Origin: an uncultured Dehalococcoidia bacterium
GTDB taxonomy: Bacteria > Chloroflexota > Dehalococcoidia > Lucifugimonadales > JAAXIE01
Assembly: GCA_951813255.1 (NCBI GenBank)
Contig: OX638353.1
Span: 2,477,501 to 2,541,500, forward strand
Direction of reading: 5' to 3'
Length of the DNA stretch: 64,000 nt
In this document: piece after piece, positions 44,314-54,067 of the stretch
Layout: every line of letters begins with the position of its first letter
Position numbering within the stretch: position 1 is the stretch's first letter
The notes under the pieces: generated by a model
What the model was told of the DNA's origin: nothing
Databases searched by the model: none
Seen by the model: only the letters and a program-made list of their open reading frames with translations
Made by a program: the position numbers and the translations under genes

Positions 44314-45081
44314 ATGCTTGAAGTTCGCAACCTGCACGCCAGCATTGGCGATATCGACATACTCCGTGGCTTGAATCTTGAAGTGGGGGCAGGCCAGATA
44401 CACGCAGTCATGGGCCCAAACGGCTCTGGAAAGAGCACCTTGGCCAACGTGCTGGCGGGTAACCCTCAATACACCGTGACCCAAGGTGAGATATTGTTCC
44501 AAGGCCAGGACCTGCTGGCCATGGCCCCTGAGGACCGCGCGCGAGCCGGTGTCTTCCTGTCATTCCAGCATCCGGTCGAGATTCCGGGGGTCCGCCTCGA
44601 CCACTTCATGCGCGGGGCCTACAACGCCATACGCAAGAGCCGTGAAGAAGAAGAAATGGACGTGCTGAAGTTCGACCGGATGCTTCAGCAGCGACTCAAA
44701 ATCGTAGACGTGGACCCTCCCATGGTGAAGCGCTACGTCAACCAAGGCTTCTCGGGTGGCGAAAAGAAGCGGGCCGAGGTGTTGCAGATGGCAGTGCTGG
44801 AGCCCACTCTTGCCGTGCTGGACGAGCCTGATTCGGGACTCGATGTTGATGCCCTGCGCATCGTGGCCGAGGGAATCAATCAGTTGAGGCGTCCCGACAA
44901 CGCTCTCATCCTCATCACCCACTACCAGCGAATCTTGGACTACTTGGAGCCCGACGCGGTGCATGTGCTCATGGACGGCCGTTTGGTCAGGTCGGGCGGC
45001 AGCGAGCTTGCCTTGGAAGTGGAGTCCAAAGGCTACGACCGTATCGACGAATGGGCCTCCACTCCTCAAGGCGGAGCTTAA
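44314..45081 (+). CDS. sufC: SufC ATPase
   Basis: 255 residues. Walker A GPNGSGKST (34-42), ABC signature FSGGEKKRAEVLQMA and Walker B VLDEPDSGLDVDA. It is the soluble ABC-type ATPase that drives the SufBCD scaffold. Spacing of 11 bp to sufD indicates co-translation. Confidence 0.97.
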   Translation: MLEVRNLHASIGDIDILRGLNLEVGAGQIHAVMGPNGSGKSTLANVLAGNPQYTVTQGEILFQGQDLLAMAPEDRARAGVFLSFQHPVEIPGVRLDHFMRGAYNAIRKSREEEEMDVLKFDRMLQQRLKIVDVDPPMVKRYVNQGFSGGEKKRAEVLQMAVLEPTLAVLDEPDSGLDVDALRIVAEGINQLRRPDNALILITHYQRILDYLEPDAVHVLMDGRLVRSGGSELALEVESKGYDRIDEWASTPQGGA

Positions 45082-45092
45082 CGGTCTAGCCC

Positions 45093-46427
45093 ATGACGAT
45101 CCAACAGACCGCTCCCCCACAACAGCGATACGTCGAGGTTTTCGACGCCTTGGAATCAGCATCTCGGAATCAACCTAGTTGGCTGCGGGATCTACGACGC
45201 GAGGCGATAGACCGGTTCACTCAGTTGGGCTTCCCCACCGCCCGCCGTGGCAACGAGGAATGGAAATACACTGACGTTCGTCCCATCGCTGAAGCCGCCC
45301 CGATGCCCGTGGCGTCCCCCAGTGCTGCTGAAGCGTCGCTCCCCACTGGCCGTCTGGGGTTGTCGAACCATCTGGTGTTCGTAGACGGCTACTACGCCGA
45401 GGGCTTGTCGTCCACGGTGGGTCTGCCCAAAGGCGTCGAGGTGGGAAGTCTAGCCGATGCCTTGGCCGCCGACGGCCCTGTCGTGCAGCAGCACCTAGCC
45501 CGTCACGCCAACTTCCAAGACCATGCTTTGACTGCACTGAACACCGCCTTCCTTGGCGAAGGCGCCTACCTCTATGTGCCCGACGGAATGGCCATTGCCG
45601 AGCCGATGCTCGTTCATTTCCTGACCACGAAGGAACACTCTGATGCGCTGGTACAACCGCGCGTGCTGCTCGTAACGGGGAGGCAGGCCGAGATCAAACT
45701 GGTGCAATGCTTTGAAGGCCCGGAGGAAGGTCGGTATCTGACCAACGCCGTGACCGAAGTGGTCCTCGGTGACGCATCTCTGGTACAGCTCTATCGGGTG
45801 CAAAGGGACAGCATGAAGGCCTTCCACATCCACACTACCGAGGTGGATATGGGGCGCGATAGCTTCTTCACATCAGTGGCCTTGGACCTAGGCGGTGCCT
45901 TAGTCCGCAACAACCTCAACGTCGACCTGGGAGGCGTCGGCGCTTCCTCCATCCTGAACGGCCTCTACCTGGCATCCGGCACGCAGCACGTGGACAACCA
46001 GGTGCTGGTGGACCATCAAGTCTCCCACACCACGACGCGACAGCTATACAAGGGTATCCTCGACGGTCAGGCGCGCACTGCCTTCCACGGGGGTATCACG
46101 GTACGCCCCGATGCCCAGAAGGTGGATGCAAAGCAGCAGGACCGCAACCTGCTGCTCTCCGACCAAGCCGAGGCCGACGCCAAGCCTGCCTTCTGGATTT
46201 ACGCTGACGACGTCCGCTGTGCACATGGGGCTACCTGTGGCAAACTGGACGAAATGGCCATGTTCTACTTGCGTAGTCGCGGCTTGGACGAGCGGGAAGC
46301 GCGCACCATCCTTACTCAAGGCTTTGCCAACGAGGTAGTAAGCACCATTCCCAATGCTCTGCTACAGGAGAGCCTAGGAGAACTGGTGCTGGACCGCCTC
46401 GGCCAAATGGATGAGCCTGAACAATAG
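45093..46427 (+). CDS. sufD: SufD scaffold protein
   Basis: 444 residues, with EEWKYTDVRPIAEA near the N terminus (the SufD signature) and the beta-helix core. The C-terminal CAHGATCGKLDEMAMFYLRSRGLDEREARTILTQGFANEV is diagnostic of SufB/SufD, with the ACHGAT-equivalent metal-binding segment and the histidine near residue 375. It partners SufB and SufC. Confidence 0.96.
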   Translation: MTIQQTAPPQQRYVEVFDALESASRNQPSWLRDLRREAIDRFTQLGFPTARRGNEEWKYTDVRPIAEAAPMPVASPSAAEASLPTGRLGLSNHLVFVDGYYAEGLSSTVGLPKGVEVGSLADALAADGPVVQQHLARHANFQDHALTALNTAFLGEGAYLYVPDGMAIAEPMLVHFLTTKEHSDALVQPRVLLVTGRQAEIKLVQCFEGPEEGRYLTNAVTEVVLGDASLVQLYRVQRDSMKAFHIHTTEVDMGRDSFFTSVALDLGGALVRNNLNVDLGGVGASSILNGLYLASGTQHVDNQVLVDHQVSHTTTRQLYKGILDGQARTAFHGGITVRPDAQKVDAKQQDRNLLLSDQAEADAKPAFWIYADDVRCAHGATCGKLDEMAMFYLRSRGLDEREARTILTQGFANEVVSTIPNALLQESLGELVLDRLGQMDEPEQ

Positions 46428-46460
46428 CGCCAGGCAGACACTGACGGGAGGAAAGGTTCG

Positions 46461-46781
46461 ATGGCTGTAAGGTATATCAGGGTCGGTTCAATCGACCAAC
46501 TACCGCCGGGCAAAGTGAAGGGCGTAAGGCCGTGGCCCGGCTACCGCATGGCCATCTGCAATGTCGAGGGCACGGTCTACGCTGTGGACGATGTATGTAC
46601 CCACGCGGGTGGCATTATGCACTATGGCGATATGGTGCGCGACGAACTCGTCTGCCCCGTGCACTTGGCATACTTCAGCGTGAAGACGGGTGAGTTGACC
46701 GACGGCCCCAAGTGCGACCCCATCCGCACTTACCCCGTGCGAATGGACGGCAACCACATAGAAGTTGGCATCGAGGAGTAA
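46461..46781 (+). CDS. Rieske [2Fe-2S] ferredoxin-like protein in the suf operon
   Basis: 106 residues. Rieske motifs CxH (VCTHAGG) and CxxH (CPVHLAYF) place a 2Fe-2S cluster with two Cys and two His ligands. Such non-heme oxygenase ferredoxin-like proteins recur in actinobacterial and chloroflexal suf operons, where their role (electron supply or cluster transfer) is not established. A good ribosome site (GGAGG, 9 nt) precedes the ATG. It is not the classic partner of an adjacent oxygenase; the oxygenase at 56.9 kb is far away. Confidence 0.88.
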   Translation: MAVRYIRVGSIDQLPPGKVKGVRPWPGYRMAICNVEGTVYAVDDVCTHAGGIMHYGDMVRDELVCPVHLAYFSVKTGELTDGPKCDPIRTYPVRMDGNHIEVGIEE

Positions 46782-46817
46782 CGGCACGGTTCTGCGATAC
46801 CGTGCTCAAGAGGTGTT

Positions 46818-48053
46818 ATGAAGGACGCACGCTCCATCAAGGAGGACTTTCCCATCCTTGCCAAGGAAGTCTACGGCAAGCGACTGGTGTACCTCGACAA
46901 CGCTGCCACCTCCCAGAAGCCACGGAGCGTAATACAGTCGTTGGTGGACTACTACGAGGGGTACAACGCCAACGTCCATCGAGGCGTGCATGCTCTGAGC
47001 ATGGAGGCCACTGAGCGTTACGAGGGCGCACGGGAAAAGATATCCAGCTTCATAGGCTCCCCCAGCACCGAGAGCGTCATCTTCACTCGCAACACTACTG
47101 AAGGCATAAACCTCGTGGCCAACACCTGGGCCTTGGCCAACGTCGGTCCCGGCGACGAGATATTGCTCACGGAGATGGAGCACCATAGCAATCTGGTGCC
47201 CTGGCAGAAGCTGGCCCGCGAAAAAGGGGCCAAGCTACGCTTTATCCCAGTCGCAGCCGACGGCACGCTGGACCTCTCGGATTTGGACCAACTCCTGAAC
47301 CACCAGACCCGCTTGCTCTCGTTAGTGCACATGTCTAACGTCCTCGGAACAATCAACCCGGTGAAAGAGTTGGCGTCCAAGGCTCATGCCCTTGGTGCCG
47401 CTGTCCTACTGGACGGCGCTCAGAGCGTCCCGCACATGGCGCTGGACGTGAAAGATCTGGACTGCGACTTCATGGCCTTCTCCGGCCACAAGATGCTGGG
47501 GCCCACCGGCATCGGCGTGCTTTATGTTAAGGACGCTCTCCTACAGCAGATGGAGCCCTTCCTGCGTGGCGGGGAGATGGTGAAGGACGTGCAACTGGAG
47601 GATGCCAGTTGGAACGACCTCCCCATGAGGTTCGAGGCAGGCACGCCCAACATTGCCGACACCATCGCCTTGGGCGCAGCCGTAGACTACCTGCAGGAAC
47701 TGGGCATGGAGAACGTGCACGCCCACGAAAAGCAGCTGACGTCCTATGCCTTGGAAGCCATGGCCGAGTTGAAAGAGGACATGGAGTTCTACGGACCCGA
47801 AGACCTTTCCGTCCGTGGTGGCATCGTCTCCTTCTACGCTCCCGATGTGCATCCCCACGATCTTGGGACTATGCTGGACACCGAAGGAATCGCCATACGC
47901 GCTGGCCATCATTGTGCCATCCCCTTGGTCAGGGGCACTTTGAATGTGCCCGCCACTGCCCGCGCCAGCTTCTACATCTACAACTCCGAGGAAGATGTGG
48001 ACGCGCTGGTAGCAAGCCTGAAACGGGCGTTGACCTACTTCAAACGTAGCTGA
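46818..48053 (+). CDS. sufS: Cysteine desulfurase SufS
   Basis: 411 residues of the class V PLP-dependent desulfurases. PLP lysine K225 (FSGHKMLGPTGIG). The catalytic cysteine is C366 in RAGHHCAIPL, the short-loop SufS type requiring SufU. It removes sulfur from cysteine for cluster assembly. It sits 12 bp before sufU, its persulfide acceptor. Confidence 0.96.
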   Translation: MKDARSIKEDFPILAKEVYGKRLVYLDNAATSQKPRSVIQSLVDYYEGYNANVHRGVHALSMEATERYEGAREKISSFIGSPSTESVIFTRNTTEGINLVANTWALANVGPGDEILLTEMEHHSNLVPWQKLAREKGAKLRFIPVAADGTLDLSDLDQLLNHQTRLLSLVHMSNVLGTINPVKELASKAHALGAAVLLDGAQSVPHMALDVKDLDCDFMAFSGHKMLGPTGIGVLYVKDALLQQMEPFLRGGEMVKDVQLEDASWNDLPMRFEAGTPNIADTIALGAAVDYLQELGMENVHAHEKQLTSYALEAMAELKEDMEFYGPEDLSVRGGIVSFYAPDVHPHDLGTMLDTEGIAIRAGHHCAIPLVRGTLNVPATARASFYIYNSEEDVDALVASLKRALTYFKRS

Positions 48054-48065
48054 TAAGGTTGGACT

Positions 48066-48545
48066 GTGCTTACTGAGCCGTTCGATTTTGGAGACTTGGA
48101 CGACCTCTATCGAGAGGTAATCCTAGACCACTACCGGAGTCCCAGGAACCGCCATGCCTTGGACGCTGCCGACATCGAAACCCGCGGTTTCAATCCCTTC
48201 TGCGGAGATGAGGTCGTCATACAACTGAAGCTAGATGGAGCCGGGCTCATCAATGAGGTAAGCCAGGGGGGCCACGGCTGCTCCATAAGCCAAGCCTCAG
48301 CCTCCATCCTCTCCGACCTTCTACGGGGCAAGACCCTGGAACAAGGGGAGCAACTTTCCGGGGCCTTCCGTGATCTGATGCGGGGCGAGGAGCTCAACAA
48401 CGAGCAACTGGATGCCATGGGAGACTTGGAGGCCCTGCAGGGAGTTCGCAAGTTCCCCATCCGCATCAAATGCGCGCTCCTCCCTTGGGCCGCCTTGGAT
48501 GACGGTGTTGCCGAATACCGCTCGCGGTCAAATGAATCCGGGTAG
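48066..48545 (+). CDS. sufU: SufU zinc-dependent sulfurtransferase
   Basis: 159 residues from GTG. The three conserved cysteines are in GFNPFCGDEV, GGHGCSISQASAS and IRIKCALLPWAAL, and DYRSPRNRH-like DHYRSPRNRHAL is present at the N terminus. The 18-20 residue insertion between the second and third cysteine distinguishes SufU from IscU, and a Gly-x-x-Asp (D about 55) completes the zinc site. SufU accepts sulfur from SufS. Last gene of the suf operon. Confidence 0.95.
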   Translation: MLTEPFDFGDLDDLYREVILDHYRSPRNRHALDAADIETRGFNPFCGDEVVIQLKLDGAGLINEVSQGGHGCSISQASASILSDLLRGKTLEQGEQLSGAFRDLMRGEELNNEQLDAMGDLEALQGVRKFPIRIKCALLPWAALDDGVAEYRSRSNESG

Positions 48546-48776
48546 TGTTGGGTTGCCCGCATACTCAGTGCAAAGCGACCATTAGCCTCTCTTTTTCGGC
48601 GACTAGCCTAACGCAACGACTCGATAAATTGAGACCAACTCTCGACGCCTGGCAGACTGATCACTGGCAATTGCAAGACTTCCTAGGTTTGGCACAGATA
48701 GGAATAGTGCAACACCCATAGGAGCATTTACACATCGGTACCGCGATGAGGCCGTCTGCTGCATCTACCAGCCTCC

Positions 48777-50468
48777 ATGCTCGATAAACTCAACTACAAC
48801 CTCTCGACCCTTCGTGGGGATGTCTTTGGAGGCATCACCTCGGCGGTTGTCGGATTGCCCGTGGCTTTGGCCTTTGGAAGTGCTGCCGGTCTATCACCTC
48901 TAGCCGGTATCTACGGCGCCATTGCAGTGGGCTTTTTCACCGCCGTTTTCCGAGGCACCCGTTCCCAGATATCCGGGCCAACCGGATCCATGACAGTAGC
49001 CATGGCGGTGATCGTGACGAGCCATGCGGACAACCTCGCCGCTGCCTTCACCATAGTCATCATGGCCGGACTTATACAGATTCTCCTAGGTCTGCTGCGC
49101 ATCGGCCGGTTCGTGGCCTACACTCCCTATTCCGTGATTTCTGGCTTTATGACTGGCGTGGGCATCATCATTATCCTAGTGCAGACTCGCCCTTTCATCG
49201 GCGCTGATGTGACCGTGGGAGGGCCTGTCGGAGCCATGCGGACCCTCCCTGAGGTGTTCAGCCAGTTCGATAGTGGTGCCCTTACAATAGCCGTCGTCAC
49301 CCTTGCCGTAGCTGTACTCTGGCCCAACAGGTTCTCCAAGTATCTGCCCTCCACGCTCGCCGCCTTGGTCATAGGGATCCTGATGGGGGTCCTGTGGCTC
49401 ACCAGCGCTCCCACCATCGGCGCCATACCCACCGACCTGCCCACCATCCACTGGCCGGATCTCTATTGGGGCACTCTGCTCCGTGCCGTCGAGCCAGCCT
49501 TGGTCATCGCTTTGGTAGGCTCCATAGACACCCTGCTCACCTCCCTGGTAGCCGACTCGATGACCCGTACTCGGCACAATCCTGACCGGGAACTGTTGGG
49601 GCAAGGCATCGGCAACGTCCTCACCGGCTTCATAGGCGGACTGCCCGGGTCAGGAGCCACCCCCAGCACCGTGGCCAACATACGAGCGGGCGGGTGGACT
49701 CCCGCAGCAGGAATCCTGTGCGTCGTCATCCTAGTGGTAATGGTCCTCCAGTTCGGCGATTACGTCGGAAAGATCCCCAACGCCGTGCTAGCAGGAATCC
49801 TGATTAAGGTCGGTTTGGACACCGTCGACTGGCGCTTCGTCTCCCGCATGCACGTAGTGCAGCGATCCCACCTGTTGGTCATGCTCATGACCCTAGGACT
49901 CACGGTGTTCCTCGACTTGGTAACCGCCGTTGCCGTCGGAATGATTGCATCCGCAGTGACCAGCGCTCGTCAGTTCGAACGCTTGGAACTCGATGCGGTC
50001 GTCTCCACCCCACTCCTGGACTCCCAGTTCCTAGGCACACAAGCGGGCGAGAGAAACGCAAGCGTCACTGATGACGACACCGATCTTGACCTCGACGATT
50101 TTGAAGACGACGCCTTCGCAGCCCGTGTCGGTTTGGTAGGCCTGCGAGGCACCTTCTCCGTAGCATCAGCTTCCAAGCTGATCAGCACCATCAGCGTGGA
50201 CATCCGGGAACACGAGGTAGTCATCCTCGACTTCTCCGACACCATCTACATGGACGACAGCGCCGCCTTGGTGGTGGAACAGCTAATTGACGCCGCCATA
50301 TCACAGGAAACCCACTGTGTTGTGATGGGCCTCTCAGGCCTCCCCGCCACCACCCTCTCGGCCCTCAATGTCTTGAAAAAGGTTCCCAGCGATCGCTTCG
50401 TCGAAGACCTCGACGAAGCTAGGAACATCGCAAAAAAGTTGCTGGAAGTAGGTCCAGAACAATCCTAG
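48777..50468 (+). CDS. SulP-family inorganic anion transporter with STAS domain
   Basis: 563 residues. About 11-12 membrane segments with the SulP N-terminal signature GITSAVVGLPVALAFGSAAGLSPLAGIYGA and later SIDTLLTSLVADSMTRTRHNPDRELLGQGIGNV, GGLPGSGATPSTVANIRAGG. The C-terminal STAS domain (about 455-555) follows an acidic linker (DDDTDLDLDDFEDD). Substrates in the family are sulfate, bicarbonate, molybdate or other anions. The gene follows sufU by 231 bp; no terminator or promoter was convincing. Sulfate uptake for Fe-S metabolism is attractive but unproven. Confidence 0.92.
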   Translation: MLDKLNYNLSTLRGDVFGGITSAVVGLPVALAFGSAAGLSPLAGIYGAIAVGFFTAVFRGTRSQISGPTGSMTVAMAVIVTSHADNLAAAFTIVIMAGLIQILLGLLRIGRFVAYTPYSVISGFMTGVGIIIILVQTRPFIGADVTVGGPVGAMRTLPEVFSQFDSGALTIAVVTLAVAVLWPNRFSKYLPSTLAALVIGILMGVLWLTSAPTIGAIPTDLPTIHWPDLYWGTLLRAVEPALVIALVGSIDTLLTSLVADSMTRTRHNPDRELLGQGIGNVLTGFIGGLPGSGATPSTVANIRAGGWTPAAGILCVVILVVMVLQFGDYVGKIPNAVLAGILIKVGLDTVDWRFVSRMHVVQRSHLLVMLMTLGLTVFLDLVTAVAVGMIASAVTSARQFERLELDAVVSTPLLDSQFLGTQAGERNASVTDDDTDLDLDDFEDDAFAARVGLVGLRGTFSVASASKLISTISVDIREHEVVILDFSDTIYMDDSAALVVEQLIDAAISQETHCVVMGLSGLPATTLSALNVLKKVPSDRFVEDLDEARNIAKKLLEVGPEQS

Positions 50469-50513
50469 AAAGGTTGGCCTCACGCAACGGCACGTAGACA
50501 GCCTCCCCCTAGC

Positions 50514-51269
50514 CTACTGCATACCGGTACCGCCTGTGACCGAAAGCGACTGCCCCGTCATGAAGGCGGACTCGTCACTGATAAAGAAAATGGCAGCCCC
50601 CACCACATCATCCGCCCCAGCTGTACGCTTGATGAGTTGCATCTGTGCCCGCTGCTCCAAATACCACATCTGATAACCGGGCTCACTCATGACGCCCTCC
50701 GTACCGGTCAGGGCAGGCAGGATGGTATTCACCCGGATATTGTGCGGAGCTAGCCCTGTAGCAAGAGCCCGGCTGAGGGCCATGATCGCTCCTTTGGAAC
50801 TCATGTAAGCAGCATGCTGCGTTGGAGGCGTCAGAAAAGTGGAACTGCTGATGTTCACTATGCTCCCACCGCCACGCTGCCTCATCGAATGCGAAGCCGC
50901 GCGGGCCACGATGAAGCTTCCCCACACATTGATGTTATAAATGCGGTCCCACATCTCCTTGGTAATCTCAGCCAACTCAATCCGGGGAAATATGCCAGCA
51001 TTATTCACAAGCCCGTCTATGCCACCCAACTGCTGGTCAACAGCATCCCGCATGGCAAGGACTGACGATTCGTCGCTCACATCCACAGGCACCACAATGG
51101 CTCGCCCCCCCTGCTCTTCCACCATTGCCCGCGTTTCGTTGGCCGTATCCTCATTGATGTCGGCCACGGCTACCGTTGCCCCCTCCCGGGCCAGACCCAA
51201 GCAGTAAGCACGCCCGAAACCTTGCCCCCCTCCGGTGACCAGCACAACCTTGCCATCCAGCCTTGCCAT
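50514..51269 (-). CDS. SDR-family oxidoreductase, paralogue A
   Basis: 251 residues. TGGGQGFGRAY (12-22), NNAG (89-92), catalytic S142, Y155 and K159 (YMSSK) all present, so the enzyme should be active with NAD(H) or NADP(H). The ending FMTGQSLSVTGG is SDR-typical. One of three adjacent equal-length paralogues on the minus strand. They resemble SDRs used for secondary alcohols, hydroxysteroids or hydroxyacyl compounds; which is unknown. Confidence 0.88.
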   Translation of the reverse strand: MARLDGKVVLVTGGGQGFGRAYCLGLAREGATVAVADINEDTANETRAMVEEQGGRAIVVPVDVSDESSVLAMRDAVDQQLGGIDGLVNNAGIFPRIELAEITKEMWDRIYNINVWGSFIVARAASHSMRQRGGGSIVNISSSTFLTPPTQHAAYMSSKGAIMALSRALATGLAPHNIRVNTILPALTGTEGVMSEPGYQMWYLEQRAQMQLIKRTAGADDVVGAAIFFISDESAFMTGQSLSVTGGTGMQ

Positions 51270-51319
51270 GTTTACGACCTCCCTGATTTAACCAACTGGC
51301 GTCAGACTACCCCCGGTAC

Positions 51320-52075
51320 TTAGATCATCCCGATACCGCCGTTGACCGGTATGCCTTGACCGGTCATGAAGGCGGATTCATCGCTGAGCAGGAACACTCC
51401 TGCTCCCACCACGTCTTCGATCTCGGAGCGCCTCTTTATCAGCTGCTTATGCACCCGGGAATCGAAGTAATCATCAGAAGTGAAGCGTCCTTCCATGACC
51501 CCCGGCGTAGCCGTCAGTCCAGGGTAGATGAAGTTCACCCGTATATCATAGGGGGCCAAGCCCGAGGCCAGCACCCTCGAGAGGGCAATAACCGACCCTT
51601 TGGACGAGATATAAGCAGCACTCCCTGGCGATGGGTTAAAGAACGTTGAACTCGCGATATTCACGATCGCCCCTCCACCGCGACGTCGCATGGAGTGCGA
51701 CACAGCCCTGGCTGTGATAAAGCTGCCCCACACATTGGTGTTGTAAACGTTATCCCAGAACTCCTTGGTGATGTCTGGCAAGGCCATGGGAGGCAGGATG
51801 CCTGCGTTGTTCATGAGGCCGTCGATGCCCCCAAGGTCACGGTCAACAGCGTCACGCATAGCTGTGACGCTGTCCTCATCTCGCACATCCAGCGGATAGG
51901 CGAAAGCCCGTCCCCCATTTGCGACAATTTCGGCTTGGGTGCTCTTACCCGTCTCTTCATCCATCTCTGCAATGGCCACGGTCGCTCCCTCAGCAGCGAA
52001 ACGCAGGCAATAGGCACGCCCGAAACCGCGGCCTCCGCCTGTGACCACTATCACTTTGCCATCCAGTCTTCCCAC
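51320..52075 (-). CDS. SDR-family oxidoreductase, paralogue B
   Basis: 251 residues with the same fold and no gaps relative to its neighbours: TGGGRGFGRAY, NNAGILPPMAL, catalytic S142, Y155 and K159 in AYISSKGS. The substrate-loop region (GRFTSDDYFDSRVHKQLIKRR) differs from the other two, suggesting divergent substrates. It lies 50 bp from paralogue A. Confidence 0.88.
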   Translation of the reverse strand: MGRLDGKVIVVTGGGRGFGRAYCLRFAAEGATVAIAEMDEETGKSTQAEIVANGGRAFAYPLDVRDEDSVTAMRDAVDRDLGGIDGLMNNAGILPPMALPDITKEFWDNVYNTNVWGSFITARAVSHSMRRRGGGAIVNIASSTFFNPSPGSAAYISSKGSVIALSRVLASGLAPYDIRVNFIYPGLTATPGVMEGRFTSDDYFDSRVHKQLIKRRSEIEDVVGAGVFLLSDESAFMTGQGIPVNGGIGMI

Positions 52076-52123
52076 TGCGCCCTCCTCTGGCCCGATTAAC
52101 CGGCCGTCCCATCCGGCCAGACG

Positions 52124-52879
52124 CTATATCATGCTACCGCCACCGTTCACGAGCATAGACTGTCCGGTGACGAACGAAGAGTCGTCGCTGAGCAGGAACA
52201 TCGCAGCCCCCACAGTGTCATCCGCCTGCTCCTGCCTCTTGATTAGCTGCAGGTCGACGCGACTCTCCATGTATTCTTCACTGAAGTCCGGGCTTCCCAT
52301 GATTCCCGGCGTCGCCGTAAGACCCGGCAGCACCGTGTTGACCCTGATGCCGTCGTCGGCAAGCTCCGTAGCCAGCGAGCGCGTCAACGCTATGATCGCA
52401 CCCTTTGACGACACATAGGCAGGCTGGTTCGGGGGTGGTCGCAGGAACGTGCCACTGGAGATATTGACGATGCTTCCGCCGCCACGCCTCTTCATCGACT
52501 CCGCACAAGCCCGGGCCGTGACGAAGCTGCCCCACACATTGACGTTGTATATCTGGTCCCAGTGCTCCTTGGTCACGCTGTCGATCTCCAGCACTGGATA
52601 GATCCCAGCATTGTTCACCAGTCCGTCGATGCCACCCAGGTCCCTGTCCACCTGGTCTCGCATCGCTATGACACTCGCTTCATCACTCACATCCGTCTGG
52701 ATCACCACTGCTTTGCCTCCAAGCTCCTCTATGGCAGCCTGGGTCTGCAGCGCGTTGTCCATATTCACGTCTGCGATCACAACAGTGGCCCCTTCAGCGG
52801 CTAGGCCGAGGCTGTAGGCGCGGCCGAAGCCGAGACCCCCGCCTGTGACCACTACGACCTTGCCATCAAACCTTGCCAT
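52124..52879 (-). CDS. SDR-family oxidoreductase, paralogue C
   Basis: 251 residues from MARFDGKVVVV; an upstream in-frame extension of 22 codons lacks homology to paralogues A and B. TGGGLGFGRAY, NNAG, and the YVSSK motif with Y155 and K159 are intact. A ribosome site (GGGAGG) lies 7-8 nt upstream. The three copies probably derive from tandem duplication. Confidence 0.88.
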   Translation of the reverse strand: MARFDGKVVVVTGGGLGFGRAYSLGLAAEGATVVIADVNMDNALQTQAAIEELGGKAVVIQTDVSDEASVIAMRDQVDRDLGGIDGLVNNAGIYPVLEIDSVTKEHWDQIYNVNVWGSFVTARACAESMKRRGGGSIVNISSGTFLRPPPNQPAYVSSKGAIIALTRSLATELADDGIRVNTVLPGLTATPGIMGSPDFSEEYMESRVDLQLIKRQEQADDTVGAAMFLLSDDSSFVTGQSMLVNGGGSMI

Positions 52880-53089
52880 CCTCTCGGCCTCCCTCCATAA
52901 TTGCGACGAATTCGGATACCCCATCGGCTCAGAAAGGCCGCTCAACGCGCCCCAATGGCTCCCAATTACCGGACAGGGCTGTTGCGCGCCATTGTATGAG
53001 ACCCCCTTGGTCGTGGCAACACAGTAGACTCCACTAGGCCCATCTAAGACTGATAAGCCCCACCCTAGTCCAACAAAGGAGGCATAAGA

Positions 53090-54019
53090 ATGGCCAGTGC
53101 AGGTCGGGTGCCCGTCGGCATAGCCATGCCCCAGTTCTTCCAGGAAGGCCCCACCGATATGGACCTCGTCCGGCAGTTCGTCACCCGGGCCGAGGAGCTT
53201 GGCTACGAGAGCCTCTGGACCCAGGAGGACATCACCGGCGATGACCCCTCCCTAGAACCCCTGACCCAGCTTAGCTACGTCGCAGCCCTCACCACTCAGG
53301 TACGGCTGGGCGTCTCCGTCATGGTAGCGCCTCTGCGCAACCCGATCCAACTCGCCAAAGCCTTGGGTAGCCTCGACCAGATCAGCGACGGCCGCCTGAC
53401 CGTTGGCGTAGGTATCGGAGGCAGGCAGAATATGTACCCCGCCTTCGGCATCACCACCGACCGCCGCGCCCGGCGCTTCGTCGAGCTTCTGAACGTTATG
53501 AAAGCCCTTTGGACCGAGCCCCTCGCCAACTACCAGGGCCAGTTCTGGCAGTTGGACGACGTCGCCATGGAACCCAAGCCAATACAAAAGCCTCACCCAC
53601 CCGTCTGGTTCGGCGGCCGTCACCCCGATGCGCTGCGAAGAGCCGTGCGCCACGGCGACGGCTGGATGGGCGCCGGCTCCAGCACCACTGCCAGCTTCCT
53701 GGAATGCGTCCAGCAACTCAACACCTTCCTCGAAGAAGCAGACCGCGATCCTGCCACCTTCCCCATCTCCAAGCGCGTCTACCTCGCCGTCGACGACAAC
53801 GAGCAACGGGCCGAGCAGCGCATAACCACTTGGTTCGACAACCGCTACCACAACGCAGCCTTGGGCTCCCAAGTATCCGTCTGGGGCAGTTCCGCCAAGG
53901 TCGCCGAGGAACTCGGCAGGATCGTCAACGGCGGCGCCGAAATGGTCATGCTCAACCCCATGTTCGACCACATGGAGCATCTGGAACAACTCGTGGAAGA
54001 GGTCATCCCCAACATCTAG
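53090..54019 (+). CDS. LLM-class flavin-dependent oxidoreductase
   Basis: 309 residues of the luciferase-like (TIM-barrel) group: GIAMPQFFQEG near the start, LESLWTQE-type YESLWTQEDI, QLSYVAALTTQVRLGVSVMVAPLRNPIQLAKALGSLDQISDGRLTVGVGIGG in the FMN/F420 region. It oxidises organic substrates with reduced flavin or F420. Which cofactor cannot be decided. AGGAGG is 7 nt before the ATG. It belongs with the oxygenase and FMN reductase genes in the same region. Confidence 0.88.
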   Translation: MASAGRVPVGIAMPQFFQEGPTDMDLVRQFVTRAEELGYESLWTQEDITGDDPSLEPLTQLSYVAALTTQVRLGVSVMVAPLRNPIQLAKALGSLDQISDGRLTVGVGIGGRQNMYPAFGITTDRRARRFVELLNVMKALWTEPLANYQGQFWQLDDVAMEPKPIQKPHPPVWFGGRHPDALRRAVRHGDGWMGAGSSTTASFLECVQQLNTFLEEADRDPATFPISKRVYLAVDDNEQRAEQRITTWFDNRYHNAALGSQVSVWGSSAKVAEELGRIVNGGAEMVMLNPMFDHMEHLEQLVEEVIPNI

Positions 54020-54067
54020 CCAGTCACACATCCTCGGAAAGAGCCCAACCTCAGGAGAACGATCACA

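Noticed and set aside
46461..46781. Rieske ferredoxin as partner of the 56.9-kb oxygenase
   Set aside because: It is 10 kb away inside a suf operon with its own context; no evidence links the two.
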